A stretch of 64,000 nucleotides of DNA from Corynebacterium sphenisci DSM 44792 (GCF_001941505.1 NZ_CP009248.1:682001-746000); one strand, 5' to 3'. Shown: positions 9,616 through 25,068, counted from the first letter of the stretch. The notes: generated by a model not told the origin, from the sequence alone. A program made the numbers and translations.

Positions 9616-10452
9616 TCAGCTGGAGCCGGCGCCGATCTTCTCGGACTGGCCGCCCACCCTGGTGCCGCCGAGGGTGGGGGAGACCCGGCAGACGTCGCCG
9701 TTGGCGTAGGCGGTGCTGCCGTAGATGGCGGCGATGACCCCGCCCTCTCCGGTGTCCACCAGCCGGGAGGTCTGCGCGAGCAGCCCGGCGCCGAGCACGG
9801 TGTCGTCCAGATCGGCGATGCCGCCGCGGGCGGTGCTGAGGTTCAGCCAGAGCACCTTCATGTCGGTGCCCTGCACCACGGGCACCAGCTGGTCGGAGCC
9901 GACGAAGATGTGGAAGAAGGCGTGCCCGGCGGGGATGTAGGGCGCGATCAGGTTGCCCTTGCCGAGGATTGGCCCGGCCCCGAAGTTCGGCCCGGGCTGC
10001 ACGGTGGCCTTCGCCACGGTGCCCGGCGCATCGCCCACCCCGCAGCCGGCGGTGGCGGCGGGGAACCAGAAGTCGGATTTCTCGGTGCGGTCGCCGAATT
10101 CCGCGGTGCGCTCGGGCTCGGGCTGCTCGGCGAAGGGGCCGGCCGGGTCGGCGGCGTCGGAGCCGTAGTCGGCGGTGAGCTTCTCGGTGCGCGGGGACCG
10201 GGCCTGCTCCAGCAGCTCGCGCAGCGCGGCCTCGGCGCGGGCGCCGAGCGCCCCGACGAGGCGCTCCAGGTCCTCCAGCGGGATCCCGCCGGGGGCGGCC
10301 ATGGCCTCCGGCAGCAGCTCCTCGATGATCGCCGCGGAGCCGGCGGCGTCCGGTGCGGCCGGCGCCGCGGGCGCGGCGGCGGCGGGCGGGGCGAGCAGGG
10401 CGGTCGCGGCGAGGGCGGCGATGGCCGCGCGGCGGCCCCGATGGCGGATCAT
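9616..10452 (-). CDS. Exported protein of unknown function
   Basis: A 278-residue protein with a clear Sec signal: a basic start (M-I-R-H-R-G-R-R), a hydrophobic Ala-rich core and a likely cleavage after A-A-A near residue 27. The mature part starts with an Ala/Pro linker and a helical segment (about 42-85). A globular half follows, with two Cys (about 138 and 258) that may form a disulfide, and repeated small-residue motifs such as [10 protein letters not shown] do not recognise a domain. The ATG at 10452 has an AAAGGA site upstream. The gene points against clpP2 and separates it from clpX. Confidence 0.75.
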   Translation of the reverse strand: MIRHRGRRAAIAALAATALLAPPAAAAPAAPAAPDAAGSAAIIEELLPEAMAAPGGIPLEDLERLVGALGARAEAALRELLEQARSPRTEKLTADYGSDAADPAGPFAEQPEPERTAEFGDRTEKSDFWFPAATAGCGVGDAPGTVAKATVQPGPNFGAGPILGKGNLIAPYIPAGHAFFHIFVGSDQLVPVVQGTDMKVLWLNLSTARGGIADLDDTVLGAGLLAQTSRLVDTGEGGVIAAIYGSTAYANGDVCRVSPTLGGTRVGGQSEKIGAGSS

Positions 10453-10680
10453 GGTCGTCGTTCCTTTCGCCCGCCGGGGAGGCCGATGGCGCCCCCGGCT
10501 GTGATGGATGTGACTGATGGTGCCTATGTTACTGGTGGTGCGGCATCGGGGCGAGGCCCCGGCGCCGCCGGGCACCCCCGCGGGCCACGCCGGAGGCCCC
10601 CGCGGTCGGCGCCGCGCGCCCGGGCTCGCGGTAGGGTTGTGGGGTCAACCGTCGCCGAGGCACGAGGAAGTGGTCGCCCT

Positions 10681-11937
<1,257 letters not shown>

Positions 11938-11955
11938 GCCCCGGCCGCCGGGTAG

Positions 11956-12000
11956 ACGCCGACGCCGCCCGCCCCCTCCCGGGGCGGGCGGCGTCGGCGT
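11956..12000. terminator. Bidirectional terminator between clpX and tetR
   Basis: A perfect 20-bp inverted repeat (11956-11975 and 11981-12000) with a 5-nt loop, between two convergent genes. Confidence 0.8.
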
Positions 12001-12019
12001 AGTGCGCCGGGCGGGCCGG

Positions 12020-12796
12020 CTACTCCTCGTAGATGTCGGCGTAGTCGGGGGTGACCTCCTCGTCGACGAGGGCGGTGTCATCGTCGCCGTAGACCTCGTC
12101 GGCGAGCTTGACGTCCATCTTCGCCTCCGTCGGCGCCGGCTCCACCCCGGTGTAGGAGTTGCCCCCCGAACCGCCCGTGGAGGAGGTGAGGAAGCCGATG
12201 ATGGTGTCCGTGACCAGGGCCTTGGTGTTCTCCCGGAGCGCCTCGTCGGTGAGCCGCATCGCGTAGATGCCGTGGAAGGCCGGGTCGCCCAGGGTGGGGA
12301 AGCAGCCCATGGAGGCCATGATGAAGTGGATGTCCAGGGCGGAGACGTCGGTGCGGAAGGCCCCCAGATCCCGGCCCAGCAGCAGGATCCGGTCGTACTC
12401 CTGCACCGCCGGGTGCTGGGCGACCAGCCCGCCGGATTCGCCCGGGGGCAGCACCGGGTGCAGGTTCTCCGCGGTGATGAGGCGGATCGAGTCCGGGGAG
12501 GAGAAGTAGGCGTCGAAGACCCGGCCGAGCACCTCCCGCATCGCCACCACCGGCACATCCGAGGTGGGCCGCAGCTCCTCGTTGGTCAGGTGCAGCCGGC
12601 TCAGCCCGTAGCGCAGGGTCTCCCGGTAGACGCCGGTCTTGTCCCCGTAGTGGTAGGTCAGCTGCCGTTTGGTGACCCCGGCCGCGGCCGCGATCTCGTC
12701 CATGCGGGTGTCCGCGAAGCCCTTCCGGACGAAGAGCTTCAGGGCGGCCTGGAGCACCTCCCGGTCCGGGATCTCCTCGTGTCCGGCGGGTTTCAT
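12020..12796 (-). CDS. TetR-family transcriptional regulator
   Basis: A 258-residue repressor-type protein. The N-terminal helix-turn-helix spans about residues 12-60, with R-M-D-E-I-A-A-A-A-G-V-T-K-R-Q-L-T-Y-H-Y-G-D-K. The ligand-binding domain follows. The acidic tail from about residue 212 (ending D-I-Y-E-E) is an unusual extension. The gene is divergent from mdh across a 404-bp gap, as I recall for a TetR gene next to mdh in C. glutamicum, where vanillate genes lie between it and clpX; those genes are absent here. A 23-bp palindrome 87 bp upstream is a likely binding site. Ligand unknown. Confidence 0.8.
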   Translation of the reverse strand: MKPAGHEEIPDREVLQAALKLFVRKGFADTRMDEIAAAAGVTKRQLTYHYGDKTGVYRETLRYGLSRLHLTNEELRPTSDVPVVAMREVLGRVFDAYFSSPDSIRLITAENLHPVLPPGESGGLVAQHPAVQEYDRILLLGRDLGAFRTDVSALDIHFIMASMGCFPTLGDPAFHGIYAMRLTDEALRENTKALVTDTIIGFLTSSTGGSGGNSYTGVEPAPTEAKMDVKLADEVYGDDDTALVDEEVTPDYADIYEE

Positions 12797-14184
<1,388 letters not shown>

Positions 14185-14334
14185 CCCCGCCGCGGGGCCC
14201 CGGAACCCCCGCCCGCCGCGCCCCGCGCGCGGCGGGCTCGCCGCAGCCGGGCCCCGATCCGCCCGCGGCCCCGGCCCGGGCGGGGCACCGCCGCCGGCGC
14301 GCGGCCCCGGCCCCGGGGGCGCCCGGGCACCCTC

Positions 14335-14340
14335 TACACT
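14335..14340 (+). promoter_or_regulatory. Candidate leaderless -10 hexamer for valS
   Basis: TACACT lies 7 nt before GTG 14348 and matches TANANT fully. It supports the GTG start. Confidence 0.5.
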
Positions 14341-14347
14341 GTGCCTC

Positions 14348-17109
<2,762 letters not shown>

Positions 17110-17113
<4 letters not shown>

Positions 17114-18933
17114 GCGGGCAGGAGCAGCCGCGCCGGGAGGACCCGGCCGCCGGGGCCGATGACGGCCTGTTCGAGGTGACCATGGGCGAGGTCGCCGAGC
17201 GCCTCGGCCTGGACGACGACGCCGCCGCCGAGGCCGGCGACGCGGCCGGGGAGGACGCCGGGGCCGCGGGGGACGCCGCGCCCGGCCCGGGCGCGGCGCC
17301 GGCGGAGCTGCCCGACGACGGCTACCTCGCCGCCCTGGCCGAGGGCGAGGGGGAGGAGGACTACTCCGGCGCCCCGGAGGCCGAGCTCGCCGCCCTGGCC
17401 GCCGACCCGGAGCTCGACCCGGACCCGGACGCCCCGGTCACCGGCGGTATCTTCGGCCGGCTCTCCCTCGACGGCGGGGGGCTGTCGCTGCCCCTGGCGG
17501 AGAAGACCGCCGCCCCCGCCCCGCGGAAGATCACCGCCGCCGACCTCGCCGCCCTGGCGGAAACCGAGGCGGAGCTGGACCTGCGCTGGCCGGAGACGAA
17601 AATCGAGCCCAGCCTGGACCGGATCGCCCGGCTGATGGACCTGCTCGGCCACCCCGAGCGGTCCTGCCCGGTCATCCACGTCGCCGGCACCAACGGCAAA
17701 ACCTCCACGGTGCGCATGATCGAGTCGCTGGTGCGCGCGCTCGGCCGGCGCACCGGGCGCACCACCAGCCCGCATCTGCAGCTGGTCACCGAGCGCATCG
17801 CCATCGACGGCGAACCCCTCCACCCCCGCGACTACGTGCGGATCTGGGCGGAGATCCGGCCCTTCGTGGAGATGGTGGACGCCGAATCGCAGGCCGCCGG
17901 CGGTCCCGCGATGAGCAAATTCGAGGTGCTCACCGCCATGGCCTACGCCGCCTTCGCCGACGCCCCCGTCGACGTCGCCGTGGTGGAGACCGGCATGGGC
18001 GGCACCTGGGACGCCACCAACGTCGCCGAGGCCGACGTCGCCGTGGTGACCCCCATCGGCCTCGACCACGTCGACTACCTGGGCGACACCCTCGCCGAGA
18101 TCGCCGCGGAGAAGGCCGGGATCATCAAGTCCCGCTGGGACGCCGGGGACCTGCTGGCGCCCCCGGACAACGTCGCCGTGATCGGCGAGCAGGACCCGGA
18201 GGCGCTGCGGGTGCTGCTCGAGCGCGCCGTGGCGGTGGACGCCGCGGTGGCCCGGGCCGGCGCCGAGTACGCGGTGGCCGAGCAGGCCATCGCCGTCGGC
18301 GGGCAGACCCTCACCCTGCGCGGCCTGGCCGGGGTGTACCGGGACATCTTCCTGCCCCTGCACGGGGCGCACCAGGGCCGCAACGCCGCCACCGCGCTCG
18401 CCGCGGTGGAGGCCTTCTTCGGCGCCGGGCCCGGCCGGATGCTGGACGCCGACGCGATCCGGGAGGGCTTCGCCGCGGTGAGCTCCCCGGGCCGGCTGGA
18501 GCGGGTGCGCTCCGCGCCCGCGGTGCTCGTCGACGCCGCGCACAACCCGCATGGCGCCGCGGCGCTGCACGCCGGCATCGAGGCCGCCTTCGACTTCCGC
18601 CGGGTGGTCGCCGTGGTGGCGGTGCTCGGCGACAAGGACGCCGCCGGGATCCTCCGCGAGCTCGCCGGCTTCGCCGAGGAGATCGTGGTCACCGAGAACT
18701 CCTCGCCGCGGGCGCTGCCCGTCGGGGAGCTCGCCGAGACCGCCCGCGCCATCGTCGGGGAGGAGCGGGTGCACGCCATCGCGGACCTGCCCTCGGCGGT
18801 GGAGCTGGCCATCGCCCTGGCCGAGGAGACCGACTCCGGCGACGGCATCGTCTCCGGCGCCGGCGTGGTGATCACCGGTTCGGTGGTCACCGCCGGCGAG
18901 GCCCGCACCCTGTTCGGAAAGGAACCGCAATGA
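17110..18933 (+). CDS. folC: Folylpolyglutamate/dihydrofolate synthase with long acidic N-terminal extension
   Basis: Adds glutamate to folates and forms dihydrofolate from dihydropteroate. The Mur-ligase-type P-loop A-G-T-N-G-K-T-S is at 192-199. The family segments V-E-T-G-M-G-G-x-W-D-A-T-N and D-A-A-H-N-P-H-G are intact. At 607 residues it is longer than usual: about 150 N-terminal residues are Asp/Glu/Ala-rich with low complexity before the conserved [14 protein letters not shown] short acidic lead is known in corynebacteria; this one is longer. Its ATG overlaps the valS stop and its stop overlaps the next ATG. Confidence 0.93.
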
Positions 18934-19394
18934 CCACGCCCGAGGACCCCCGCGACCCGCGCGAGGCCCGCGCCGAGCGCGCCGAGGCGACCGAGTACGG
19001 CCCGCTCGGGCCGGGCCGCACCCCGGAGAAGGACCCCCTGGCCGGGCTGCGCGGGGTGATGGCCGGCACCCTCATCATGCAGGCGATCTCGGTGCTGCTC
19101 GGGCTCACCGTGCTCGCCCGGGTGGACGGGGGCGCGCACGCCACCCCGGGGGCGATGGGCTTCGTCACCGCCCTGGGCGTGGCCATGGTGGCGATGGCCT
19201 TCCTGCAGAAGCGCCCCTGGGCGCTCCGGGGCAACCTGGCGCTGCAGGTGCTCGCCCTCCTCACCTTCTTCGCGCACTGGTCCCTGGGCCTGGTCGGGGT
19301 GCTCTTCGCCCTGGTGTGGGCCTACATCCTGCACCTGCGCAAGAACCTGCTGGAGCGGATGCGCCGCGGGCTGCTGACCACCCAGCACACCTGA
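18930..19394 (+). CDS. DUF4233-type membrane protein
   Basis: A 154-residue protein with a hydrophilic charged N-terminus (about 40 residues) and four hydrophobic segments (about 43-63, 72-92, 100-115, 118-136). Its position between folC and ndk and the [15 protein letters not shown] start of the first span fit the actinobacterial DUF4233 family. It overlaps the folC stop by 4 nt (ATGA), so it is translationally coupled. The role is unknown; the conserved link with folC hints at a shared regulatory need rather than a known reaction. Confidence 0.8.
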   Translation: MTTPEDPRDPREARAERAEATEYGPLGPGRTPEKDPLAGLRGVMAGTLIMQAISVLLGLTVLARVDGGAHATPGAMGFVTALGVAMVAMAFLQKRPWALRGNLALQVLALLTFFAHWSLGLVGVLFALVWAYILHLRKNLLERMRRGLLTTQHT

Positions 19395-19452
19395 GGCCCC
19401 GGCGCCGCCCCCGCCGCCCCCGGCCCGCGCCCGGGCCGGCGCCGGCGGCACG

Positions 19453-19458
19453 TAGACT
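19453..19458 (+). promoter_or_regulatory. Candidate leaderless -10 hexamer for ndk
   Basis: TAGACT lies 7 nt before ATG 19466. Confidence 0.45.
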
Positions 19459-19465
19459 TCCGGGC

Positions 19466-19876
19466 ATGACCGAACGCACCCTGATCCTGATCAAGCCCGA
19501 CGGCGTGGCCCGCGGCCTCGTCGGCGAGGTCCTCTCCCGTATCGAGCGCAAGGGCCTGACGCTGGTGGCCCTGGACCTCCGCGTCGCCGACAAGGCCACC
19601 GCCGAGGAGCACTACGCCGAGCACCGCGAGCGCCCCTTCTACGGGGAGCTGGTGGACTTCATCACCTCCGCCCCGCTGGTCGCCGGCGTCATCGAGGGCC
19701 CCAACGCGATCGCCGCCTGGCGGCAGCTCGCCGGCGGCACCAACCCCGTCGAGGCCGCCACCCCCGGCTCCATCCGCGGCGACTTCGCCCTGGAGGTCGC
19801 CGAGAACGTCGTGCACGGCTCGGATTCCCCGGAGTCCGCCGAGCGCGAGATCGGCATCTGGTTCCCGAACCTGTAG
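19466..19876 (+). CDS. ndk: Nucleoside diphosphate kinase
   Basis: Transfers the gamma phosphate between nucleoside di- and triphosphates through a phosphohistidine. At 136 residues it is a standard length. It starts [16 protein letters not shown], and the active-site His is in N-V-V-H-G-S-D-S near residue 116, followed by S-A-E-R-E-I. It is probably transcribed alone, with a leaderless promoter before it and a hairpin after it. Confidence 0.97.
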   Translation: MTERTLILIKPDGVARGLVGEVLSRIERKGLTLVALDLRVADKATAEEHYAEHRERPFYGELVDFITSAPLVAGVIEGPNAIAAWRQLAGGTNPVEAATPGSIRGDFALEVAENVVHGSDSPESAEREIGIWFPNL

Positions 19877-20186
19877 GGCCCCTCGAGGCCCCGCCGCACG
19901 GCCCCGCCGCCCCGGCCACCCCGGGTGCGGCGGGGCCGCGCGCGTCCCCGGCCGGCGGGGGCCGGGGACCGGCCCGACCCGCCCCGCGGGCCATCCCGCC
20001 CTAGCCCGGGCGCGATGTATGCGACAATGGCGGCGGTGTTCGCTCCGCGATTGCGTCGTCGACCGCTGGACACCGCGCACAACAGACTTGCACACATCGA
20101 TGGCCGCCTGGCATGAACCGACGGGCCCCGCCACCTTCGACGGGTGGGCGTGAGGCCGGGGCGGCCCCAAGGAGAACCGCATAACC
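19877..20186. other. ndk-rne intergenic region (310 bp)
   Basis: It holds the ndk terminator (19887-19937) and a likely rne promoter and leader. From about 20015 the sequence becomes less GC-rich (CGATGTATGCGACAATGG, with GACAAT as a possible -10), leaving a leader of about 140 nt. RNase E leaders are often autoregulatory in other bacteria; nothing here proves that. Confidence 0.5.
19887..19937 (+). terminator. Hairpin after ndk
   Basis: A perfect 13-bp inverted repeat (19887-19899/19925-19937) around a GC-rich 25-nt loop that can itself pair. Confidence 0.55.
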
Positions 20187-23100
20187 GTGGCAGAGTACAG
20201 CCAGGAAAATATCGCCCTCGCCCGCGACTTCGATCGCGCCGGCGCCCCGGAGCGGATGCGCGTGCACGCGCTCGCCAAGGCGATCGGGTTGACCTCCAAG
20301 GAGGTCATCGGGATCCTCGACGGGCTGGGGGTGGCCGGCAAACGCGCGGCCTCCACGGTCGAGGCCGCCGACCGCAACCGGGTGCTGGACACCCTGATCG
20401 GCTCCGCCGGCTCCGCCAAGCAGGAGCAGGCCAAGGCCAAGGACAAGTCCAAGGCCAAGGCCAAGGACGCGGAGCCGAAGAAGGCCGCGAAGAAGCCGGC
20501 CACGAAGGCCGCGCCGAAGAAGAAGGCCGACGCCCCCGACGGGGACGCGGAGGAGGCGCCGGCGAAGAAGAAGCCCGCGGCGAAGAAGAAGGCCGCCGCG
20601 AAGAAGAAGGCCGACCCGAAGAAGAAGGCCGCCCCGGAGCAGACCGGGAAGGACGCCGAGGCCGCCGAGGAGCCCGCGAAGGCCCCGGCGAAGAAGAAGG
20701 CGGCGCAGAAGACCCGGAAGAAGGCCGCGCCGACGGCGAAGACCCCGGAGGACGCCGGGGAGCAGGCCGCCGAGGCGACCGGCGCGGAGACCGCGGACGC
20801 GGGCGTGCAGACCGGCCCCTCGGCCTCCGCGCAGCGCCGCGCCCGGCGCCGCCGCAAGGTCGTCGTCGCCAACCCGACCGAGACGGTCGAGGCCGAGCCC
20901 GCCGCGGAGGAGGCCGGCGCGCCCGCCGCCGCGGAGGACGCGGCGGAGGCGGGGCGGGCCCCCGCGCCGAAGAAGAGCACCCGCACCCGCTCCCGCCGCG
21001 CGGTGCGCCGCCAGGCCGCCGCGCCCGCCGAGGACGCGCCCGTCGAGGTCGTCGAGCCGACCATCGCCTCCGTGTTCGCCGAACCCGCCGAGGAGGGCCT
21101 CACCGAGGTGGTGCCCCCGGTGACCCCCGCCCCGGAGGAGCCCTCCTTCGAGGTGCCGGTGTTCATGGCCCCTAAGGCGGTGCCCGCCGCGGAGCGGCCC
21201 GCCGGGGAGGACGACGCCGCCGAGGACCGGGCGGATGACGCCGCGGACGCCGACTCCGGCGCCGACGCCGACGGCGGCCGGCAGCCCCGGCGGCGCCGCC
21301 GGGGCCGCGGCCGCGGCGCCGGCGGGCAGAACGGCCAGGGCGGCGGCCGCGGTGGGCAGGACAAGCCCGAGGCCGAGGAGGTGCCGGTCATCGACGAGCC
21401 CGCCGCGATCAAGGGCTCCACCCGGCTGGAGGCGCAGCGCCGCCGCCGCGCCGACCGCCGCGAGCAGTCCCGCCGCCGGCCCGTGATCTCCGAGGCGGAG
21501 TTCCTCGCCCGGCGGGAGTCGGTGAAGCGGGAGATGGTGGTGCGCGAGCGCCGCCGCACCGATCACCCCGGCACCGTCACCCAGGTCGGGGTGCTGGAGG
21601 ACGACCTGCTCGTGGAGCACTTCGTCACCTCCGACACCCAGACCTCCATGATCGGCAACATCTACCTGGGCCGGGTGCAGAACGTGCTGCCCTCCATGGA
21701 GGCGGCCTTCATCGACATCGGCACCGACCGCAACGGGGTGGTGTACTCCGCCGACCTGAACTGGCGCCAGCTGGGCCTGGGCGGCCGGGGCCGCCGGATC
21801 GAGCAGGCGCTGCGCAGCGGCGACCAGATCCTGGTGCAGGTCACCAAGGACCCGGTGGGCCACAAGGGCCCGCGGCTGTCCATGCAGATTTCCCTGGCCG
21901 GGCGCTACCTGGTCTACGTGCCCGGCGGGCATTCCGCGGGCATCTCCCGCAAGCTGCCGGAATCCGAGCGCAAGCGGCTGAAGGAGATCCTCAAGGAGGT
22001 CACCCCGGAGGGCTCCGGCACCATCATCCGCACCGCCGCCGAGGGCGTCGGCAAGGAGGCGATCCGCGGGGACGTGGACCGCCTGGAGGCCAAGTGGCAG
22101 GGGATCGCCAAGCGCGCGGAGAAGGCCAAGGCCAAGAAGGGCTCCAAGCCGGAGACCATGTACGAGGAACCGAACATGCTGGTCAAGGTGGTTCGGGACC
22201 TGTTCAACGAGGACTTCGACACCCTGGTGGTGGACGGCGAGGACTCCTGGCGCACCGTGCGCGGCTACATCTCCGAGGTCGCCCCGGACCTGATGGACCG
22301 GGTGCACCGCTACGACGCCGCCGAGCACGACGGCAGGGACGCCTTCGCCACGCACCGGATCGACGAGCAGCTCACCAAGGCCCTGGACCGCAAGGTGTGG
22401 CTGCCCTCCGGGGGCACGCTCATCATCGAGCGCACCGAGGCGATGACCGTCGTCGACGTCAACACCGGCAAGTTCACCGGCGCCGGCGGCAACCTGGAGG
22501 AGACGGTCACCCGCAACAACCTCGAGGCCGCCGAGGAGATCGTGCGCCAGATGCGGCTGCGCGATCTCGGCGGCATGATCGTCGTCGACTTCATCGACAT
22601 GGTGCTGCCGGAGAACCAGGACCTGGTGCTGCGCCGGCTCAAGGAGGCCCTCGGCCGGGACCGCACCCGGCACGAGGTCAGCGAGGTCACCTCGCTGGGC
22701 CTGGTGCAGATGACCCGCAAGCGGCTGGGCACCGGGCTGCTGGAGACCTTCTCCACGGAATGCCCGAACTGCGCCGGCCGGGGCCTCATCCTGCACGTCG
22801 ACCCGGTCGAGCAGGAGCCGGAGAAGCCGCGCTCCCGGCGCTCCCGCAAGGTCGCCGACCCGGCGAAGCACCCGGCGGCGCTGGCCCTGCACAAGGACGA
22901 GCCCAAGGCGTCCGGCAAGGACGCCGCCACGGACGCGGACCGGGCCAAGGCCAAGGAGGACGCGGGCGCGCAGGAGGCGAAGGCCGACGCCGCCGAGTCC
23001 GGGGAGCGCTCCGGCGACGCCCCGGCCCGCGAGGACGAGGGCGCCGAGCGGCCGACCCGGTCCCGTCGCCGGCGCCGCTCCCGGCGGGGCTCCCGCCGCG

Positions 23101-24200
23101 GCGGGGCCGCCGAGGCCGGCCAGGAGCCGCGGGAGCCGCGCGCCGAGGACGCCGACGCCGAGGCGGACGGCTCCGCGGAGGGTCGCCGCGACGACTACGC
23201 CCGCCGCGAGGATCGCGGCCGCCGCGATGATCGCGCCGAGCGGGACGCCCGCGAGGAGCGCCGCGCCCGGCGGGAGCGCGCCGGGCGGGACGCCCGGGGC
23301 GACGACGCCCGCGGGGACGCCGAGCGGCCGGAGCAGGCCCCCTCGGTGGACCGGATCGCCGAGGTGGCCGCCGCGGCCACCGCGGAGGCCCGGGACAAGG
23401 ACCCGGAGGAGCCCTCGGACGACCGCTACGTCTCCGCCTCCGCCCGGCGCCGCCGCCGGCGCCGCGTGGTCCGCGCCGCCCAGCGCGGGGAGCTGCCCGC
23501 CGAGGCCGAGCCGAAGCGGGACAAGCCCAAGGGCGAGGACCGCGCGAAGGGGGAGCCGACCCGGGAGCGGCCCGCGAAGAAGGATCAGCCGACCCGGGAG
23601 CGGCCCGCGAAGAAGGATCAGCCGAAGCGGGAGCAGCCCACGAAGAAGGCCGAGCCCACCCGGGACGAGGCCCCCGGGGACGCGCCCGCGAAGGACGGGG
23701 CGGAGAAGCCCACCCGGGGCCGCGCCGCCTACGAGGCCGCCCTGGCCGCCTTCGAGGCCTCCCCGCGCCGCAAGCGCCCCACCCGGGGCCGGTCCCGCTC
23801 CGATCACGCGCCGGACCCGGAGGACTACGGTCTGCCGGCCTCGGCCGCGCCGAAGCGGATCCGGGAGCAGGCCGCGCAGCCGGCCCCCGAACCGGAGGCT
23901 CCCGAGGCGAAGCCCGCCCAGGCCGAGCCCGCCGCCGAGGCCCCGGCCGCGGAGCCTGCGGAGAAGCCGCGGCGCCGCCGCGGCCGCCGCCGGGTCGCGG
24001 TGCGCACCTCCGGCATCGACCGGGACGACGCCGCCCCGGCGCCGTCCGCGAAGAAGACGACGCCGAAGGCCGAGCCCGAGGCGGAGCCCGCCCAGGCCGA
24101 GCCCGCCGAGTCCGCGGAGCGGCCCGCCCGGGCCGCCGCCGAGTCCGGCCGGCCGCGGCGGCGGGGCCGCCGCCGGGTGACCCGCAAGCTGAGCAGCTGA
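20187..24200 (+). CDS. rne: Ribonuclease E/G with very long low-complexity flanks
   Basis: An endoribonuclease that starts mRNA decay and processes stable RNA. It is 1337 residues. The first about 430 residues are Ala/Lys/Pro/Glu-rich with many A-K-K-K blocks. The catalytic part lies in the middle: S1 domain near 488-560 (M-I-G-N-I-Y-L-G-R-V), D-V-N-T-G-K-F-T-G near 755, V-V-D-F-I-D-M near 797 and the Zn-link C-P-N-C-A-G-R-G near 859. The remaining about 470 residues are Arg/Asp/Glu/Lys-rich, with tandem repeats near 1124-1156. The start is GTG 20187 with AAGGAG 12 nt upstream. Disordered arms probably bind RNA and partner proteins. Confidence 0.93.
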   Translation: MAEYSQENIALARDFDRAGAPERMRVHALAKAIGLTSKEVIGILDGLGVAGKRAASTVEAADRNRVLDTLIGSAGSAKQEQAKAKDKSKAKAKDAEPKKAAKKPATKAAPKKKADAPDGDAEEAPAKKKPAAKKKAAAKKKADPKKKAAPEQTGKDAEAAEEPAKAPAKKKAAQKTRKKAAPTAKTPEDAGEQAAEATGAETADAGVQTGPSASAQRRARRRRKVVVANPTETVEAEPAAEEAGAPAAAEDAAEAGRAPAPKKSTRTRSRRAVRRQAAAPAEDAPVEVVEPTIASVFAEPAEEGLTEVVPPVTPAPEEPSFEVPVFMAPKAVPAAERPAGEDDAAEDRADDAADADSGADADGGRQPRRRRRGRGRGAGGQNGQGGGRGGQDKPEAEEVPVIDEPAAIKGSTRLEAQRRRRADRREQSRRRPVISEAEFLARRESVKREMVVRERRRTDHPGTVTQVGVLEDDLLVEHFVTSDTQTSMIGNIYLGRVQNVLPSMEAAFIDIGTDRNGVVYSADLNWRQLGLGGRGRRIEQALRSGDQILVQVTKDPVGHKGPRLSMQISLAGRYLVYVPGGHSAGISRKLPESERKRLKEILKEVTPEGSGTIIRTAAEGVGKEAIRGDVDRLEAKWQGIAKRAEKAKAKKGSKPETMYEEPNMLVKVVRDLFNEDFDTLVVDGEDSWRTVRGYISEVAPDLMDRVHRYDAAEHDGRDAFATHRIDEQLTKALDRKVWLPSGGTLIIERTEAMTVVDVNTGKFTGAGGNLEETVTRNNLEAAEEIVRQMRLRDLGGMIVVDFIDMVLPENQDLVLRRLKEALGRDRTRHEVSEVTSLGLVQMTRKRLGTGLLETFSTECPNCAGRGLILHVDPVEQEPEKPRSRRSRKVADPAKHPAALALHKDEPKASGKDAATDADRAKAKEDAGAQEAKADAAESGERSGDAPAREDEGAERPTRSRRRRRSRRGSRRGGAAEAGQEPREPRAEDADAEADGSAEGRRDDYARREDRGRRDDRAERDAREERRARRERAGRDARGDDARGDAERPEQAPSVDRIAEVAAAATAEARDKDPEEPSDDRYVSASARRRRRRRVVRAAQRGELPAEAEPKRDKPKGEDRAKGEPTRERPAKKDQPTRERPAKKDQPKREQPTKKAEPTRDEAPGDAPAKDGAEKPTRGRAAYEAALAAFEASPRRKRPTRGRSRSDHAPDPEDYGLPASAAPKRIREQAAQPAPEPEAPEAKPAQAEPAAEAPAAEPAEKPRRRRGRRRVAVRTSGIDRDDAAPAPSAKKTTPKAEPEAEPAQAEPAESAERPARAAAESGRPRRRGRRRVTRKLSS
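23556..23654 (+). repeat. Tandem 33-bp repeat inside rne
   Basis: Two identical 33-bp units (23556-23588, 23589-23621) and a third diverged unit (23622-23654) encode P-T-R-E-R-P-A-K-K-D-Q twice and then P-K-R-E-Q-P-T-K-K-A-E. Such a repeat can change copy number by slippage without breaking the frame. Confidence 0.85.
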
Positions 24201-24216
24201 CCCGGGCCGGGACGGC

Positions 24217-24258
24217 ACCGGCGCCGGTCCGCCCGCCACGGCGGGGGCCGGCGCCGGT
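24217..24258 (+). terminator. Hairpin after rne
   Basis: Arms 24217-24237 and 24240-24258 pair with 11 perfect outer base pairs (ACCGGCGCCGG) and a less perfect inner part, followed by TTTGTC. It directly abuts the rplU promoter. Confidence 0.6.
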
Positions 24259-24288
24259 TTGTCATTCGGGCCGCCGATTGGCTAGTCT
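24259..24288 (+). promoter_or_regulatory. Candidate promoter for rplU-rpmA
   Basis: TTGTCA (24259-24264) and TAGTCT (24283-24288) are separated by 18 nt. The leader to the rplU ATG is about 150 nt and is less GC-rich than its surroundings. Confidence 0.55.
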
Positions 24289-24449
24289 TGACCAGTCGCT
24301 GTTCGGATGCGGACCGGCGTGCCCACGCACGCCCGCAGGCGGCCGGAGACCCCACCGGGTCACGGGGCCGCCGCCGGACGCAAACGCAATTGTCCAGTCG
24401 GGCCGTCATGGCCTGAACGAGTAAACCAAGAAAAAGGGGTAGCCCTCCT

Positions 24450-24755
24450 ATGTACGCGATCGTCAAGACCGGCGGCAAGCAGTACAAGGTTGCCGAAGGT
24501 GACCTCGTCAAGGTCGAGAAGATCGAGGGAGAGACCGGTTCCGCCGTGGCTCTCGCCCCGGTTCTGCTCGTCGACGGCGCCGACGTCACCTCCGGCGACA
24601 AGCTGGCCGATGCCACCGTCAACGCCGAGATCGTGGAGCAGGTCAAGGGTCCGAAGATCCGCGGCATGCACTACAAGAACAAGACCCGGTACAAGCGCCG
24701 CTGGGGCCACCGCCAGCCGCTGACCGTGCTCAAGGTCACCGGGATCAAGGCCTAG
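24450..24755 (+). CDS. rplU: Ribosomal protein L21
   Basis: A 101-residue component of the large subunit that contacts 23S rRNA. It begins [14 protein letters not shown] and contains the basic [16 protein letters not shown] segment typical of L21. An AAAAAGGGG site precedes the start. It is followed 37 bp later by rpmA, the usual pairing. Confidence 0.98.
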   Translation: MYAIVKTGGKQYKVAEGDLVKVEKIEGETGSAVALAPVLLVDGADVTSGDKLADATVNAEIVEQVKGPKIRGMHYKNKTRYKRRWGHRQPLTVLKVTGIKA

Positions 24756-24792
24756 CACCCCTCCCACTCACCACGTCACCAGGAGTTAAACA

Positions 24793-25053
24793 ATGGCTTC
24801 CAAGAAGGGTGCGTCCAGCACCAACAACGGCCGCGACTCCGAGGCCAAGCGCCTCGGCATCAAGCGCTTCGGCGGCCAGCAGGTCAAGGCCGGCGAGATC
24901 CTCGTCCGCCAGCGCGGCACCTCCTTCCACCCCGGCGAGAACGTCGGCCGTGGCGGGGATGACACCCTCTTCGCGCTGAAGTCCGGCGCCGTCGAGTTCG
25001 GCACCAAGCGCAACAAGCGCACCGTCTCCATCGTGGAGAACGCCGAGGCCTAA
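24793..25053 (+). CDS. rpmA: Ribosomal protein L27
   Basis: An 86-residue large-subunit protein whose N-terminus reaches the peptidyl-transferase centre. The start [16 protein letters not shown] matches L27 and has no cleavable leader. An AGGAG site lies upstream. It is in the rplU operon and ends at a clear hairpin. Confidence 0.98.
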   Translation: MASKKGASSTNNGRDSEAKRLGIKRFGGQQVKAGEILVRQRGTSFHPGENVGRGGDDTLFALKSGAVEFGTKRNKRTVSIVENAEA

Positions 25054-25068
25054 CCGCCCCGCGCAGCA

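Noticed and set aside
23556..23654. CRISPR-like repeat
   Set aside because: The units are contiguous without spacers and keep the rne reading frame, so it is a coding tandem repeat.
20001..24239. Open frame of about 1400 codons on the reverse strand across rne
   Set aside because: It is the shadow of a very GC-rich gene: composition is Gly/Leu/Arg/Ala-rich without motifs, while the forward frame has RNase E motifs.
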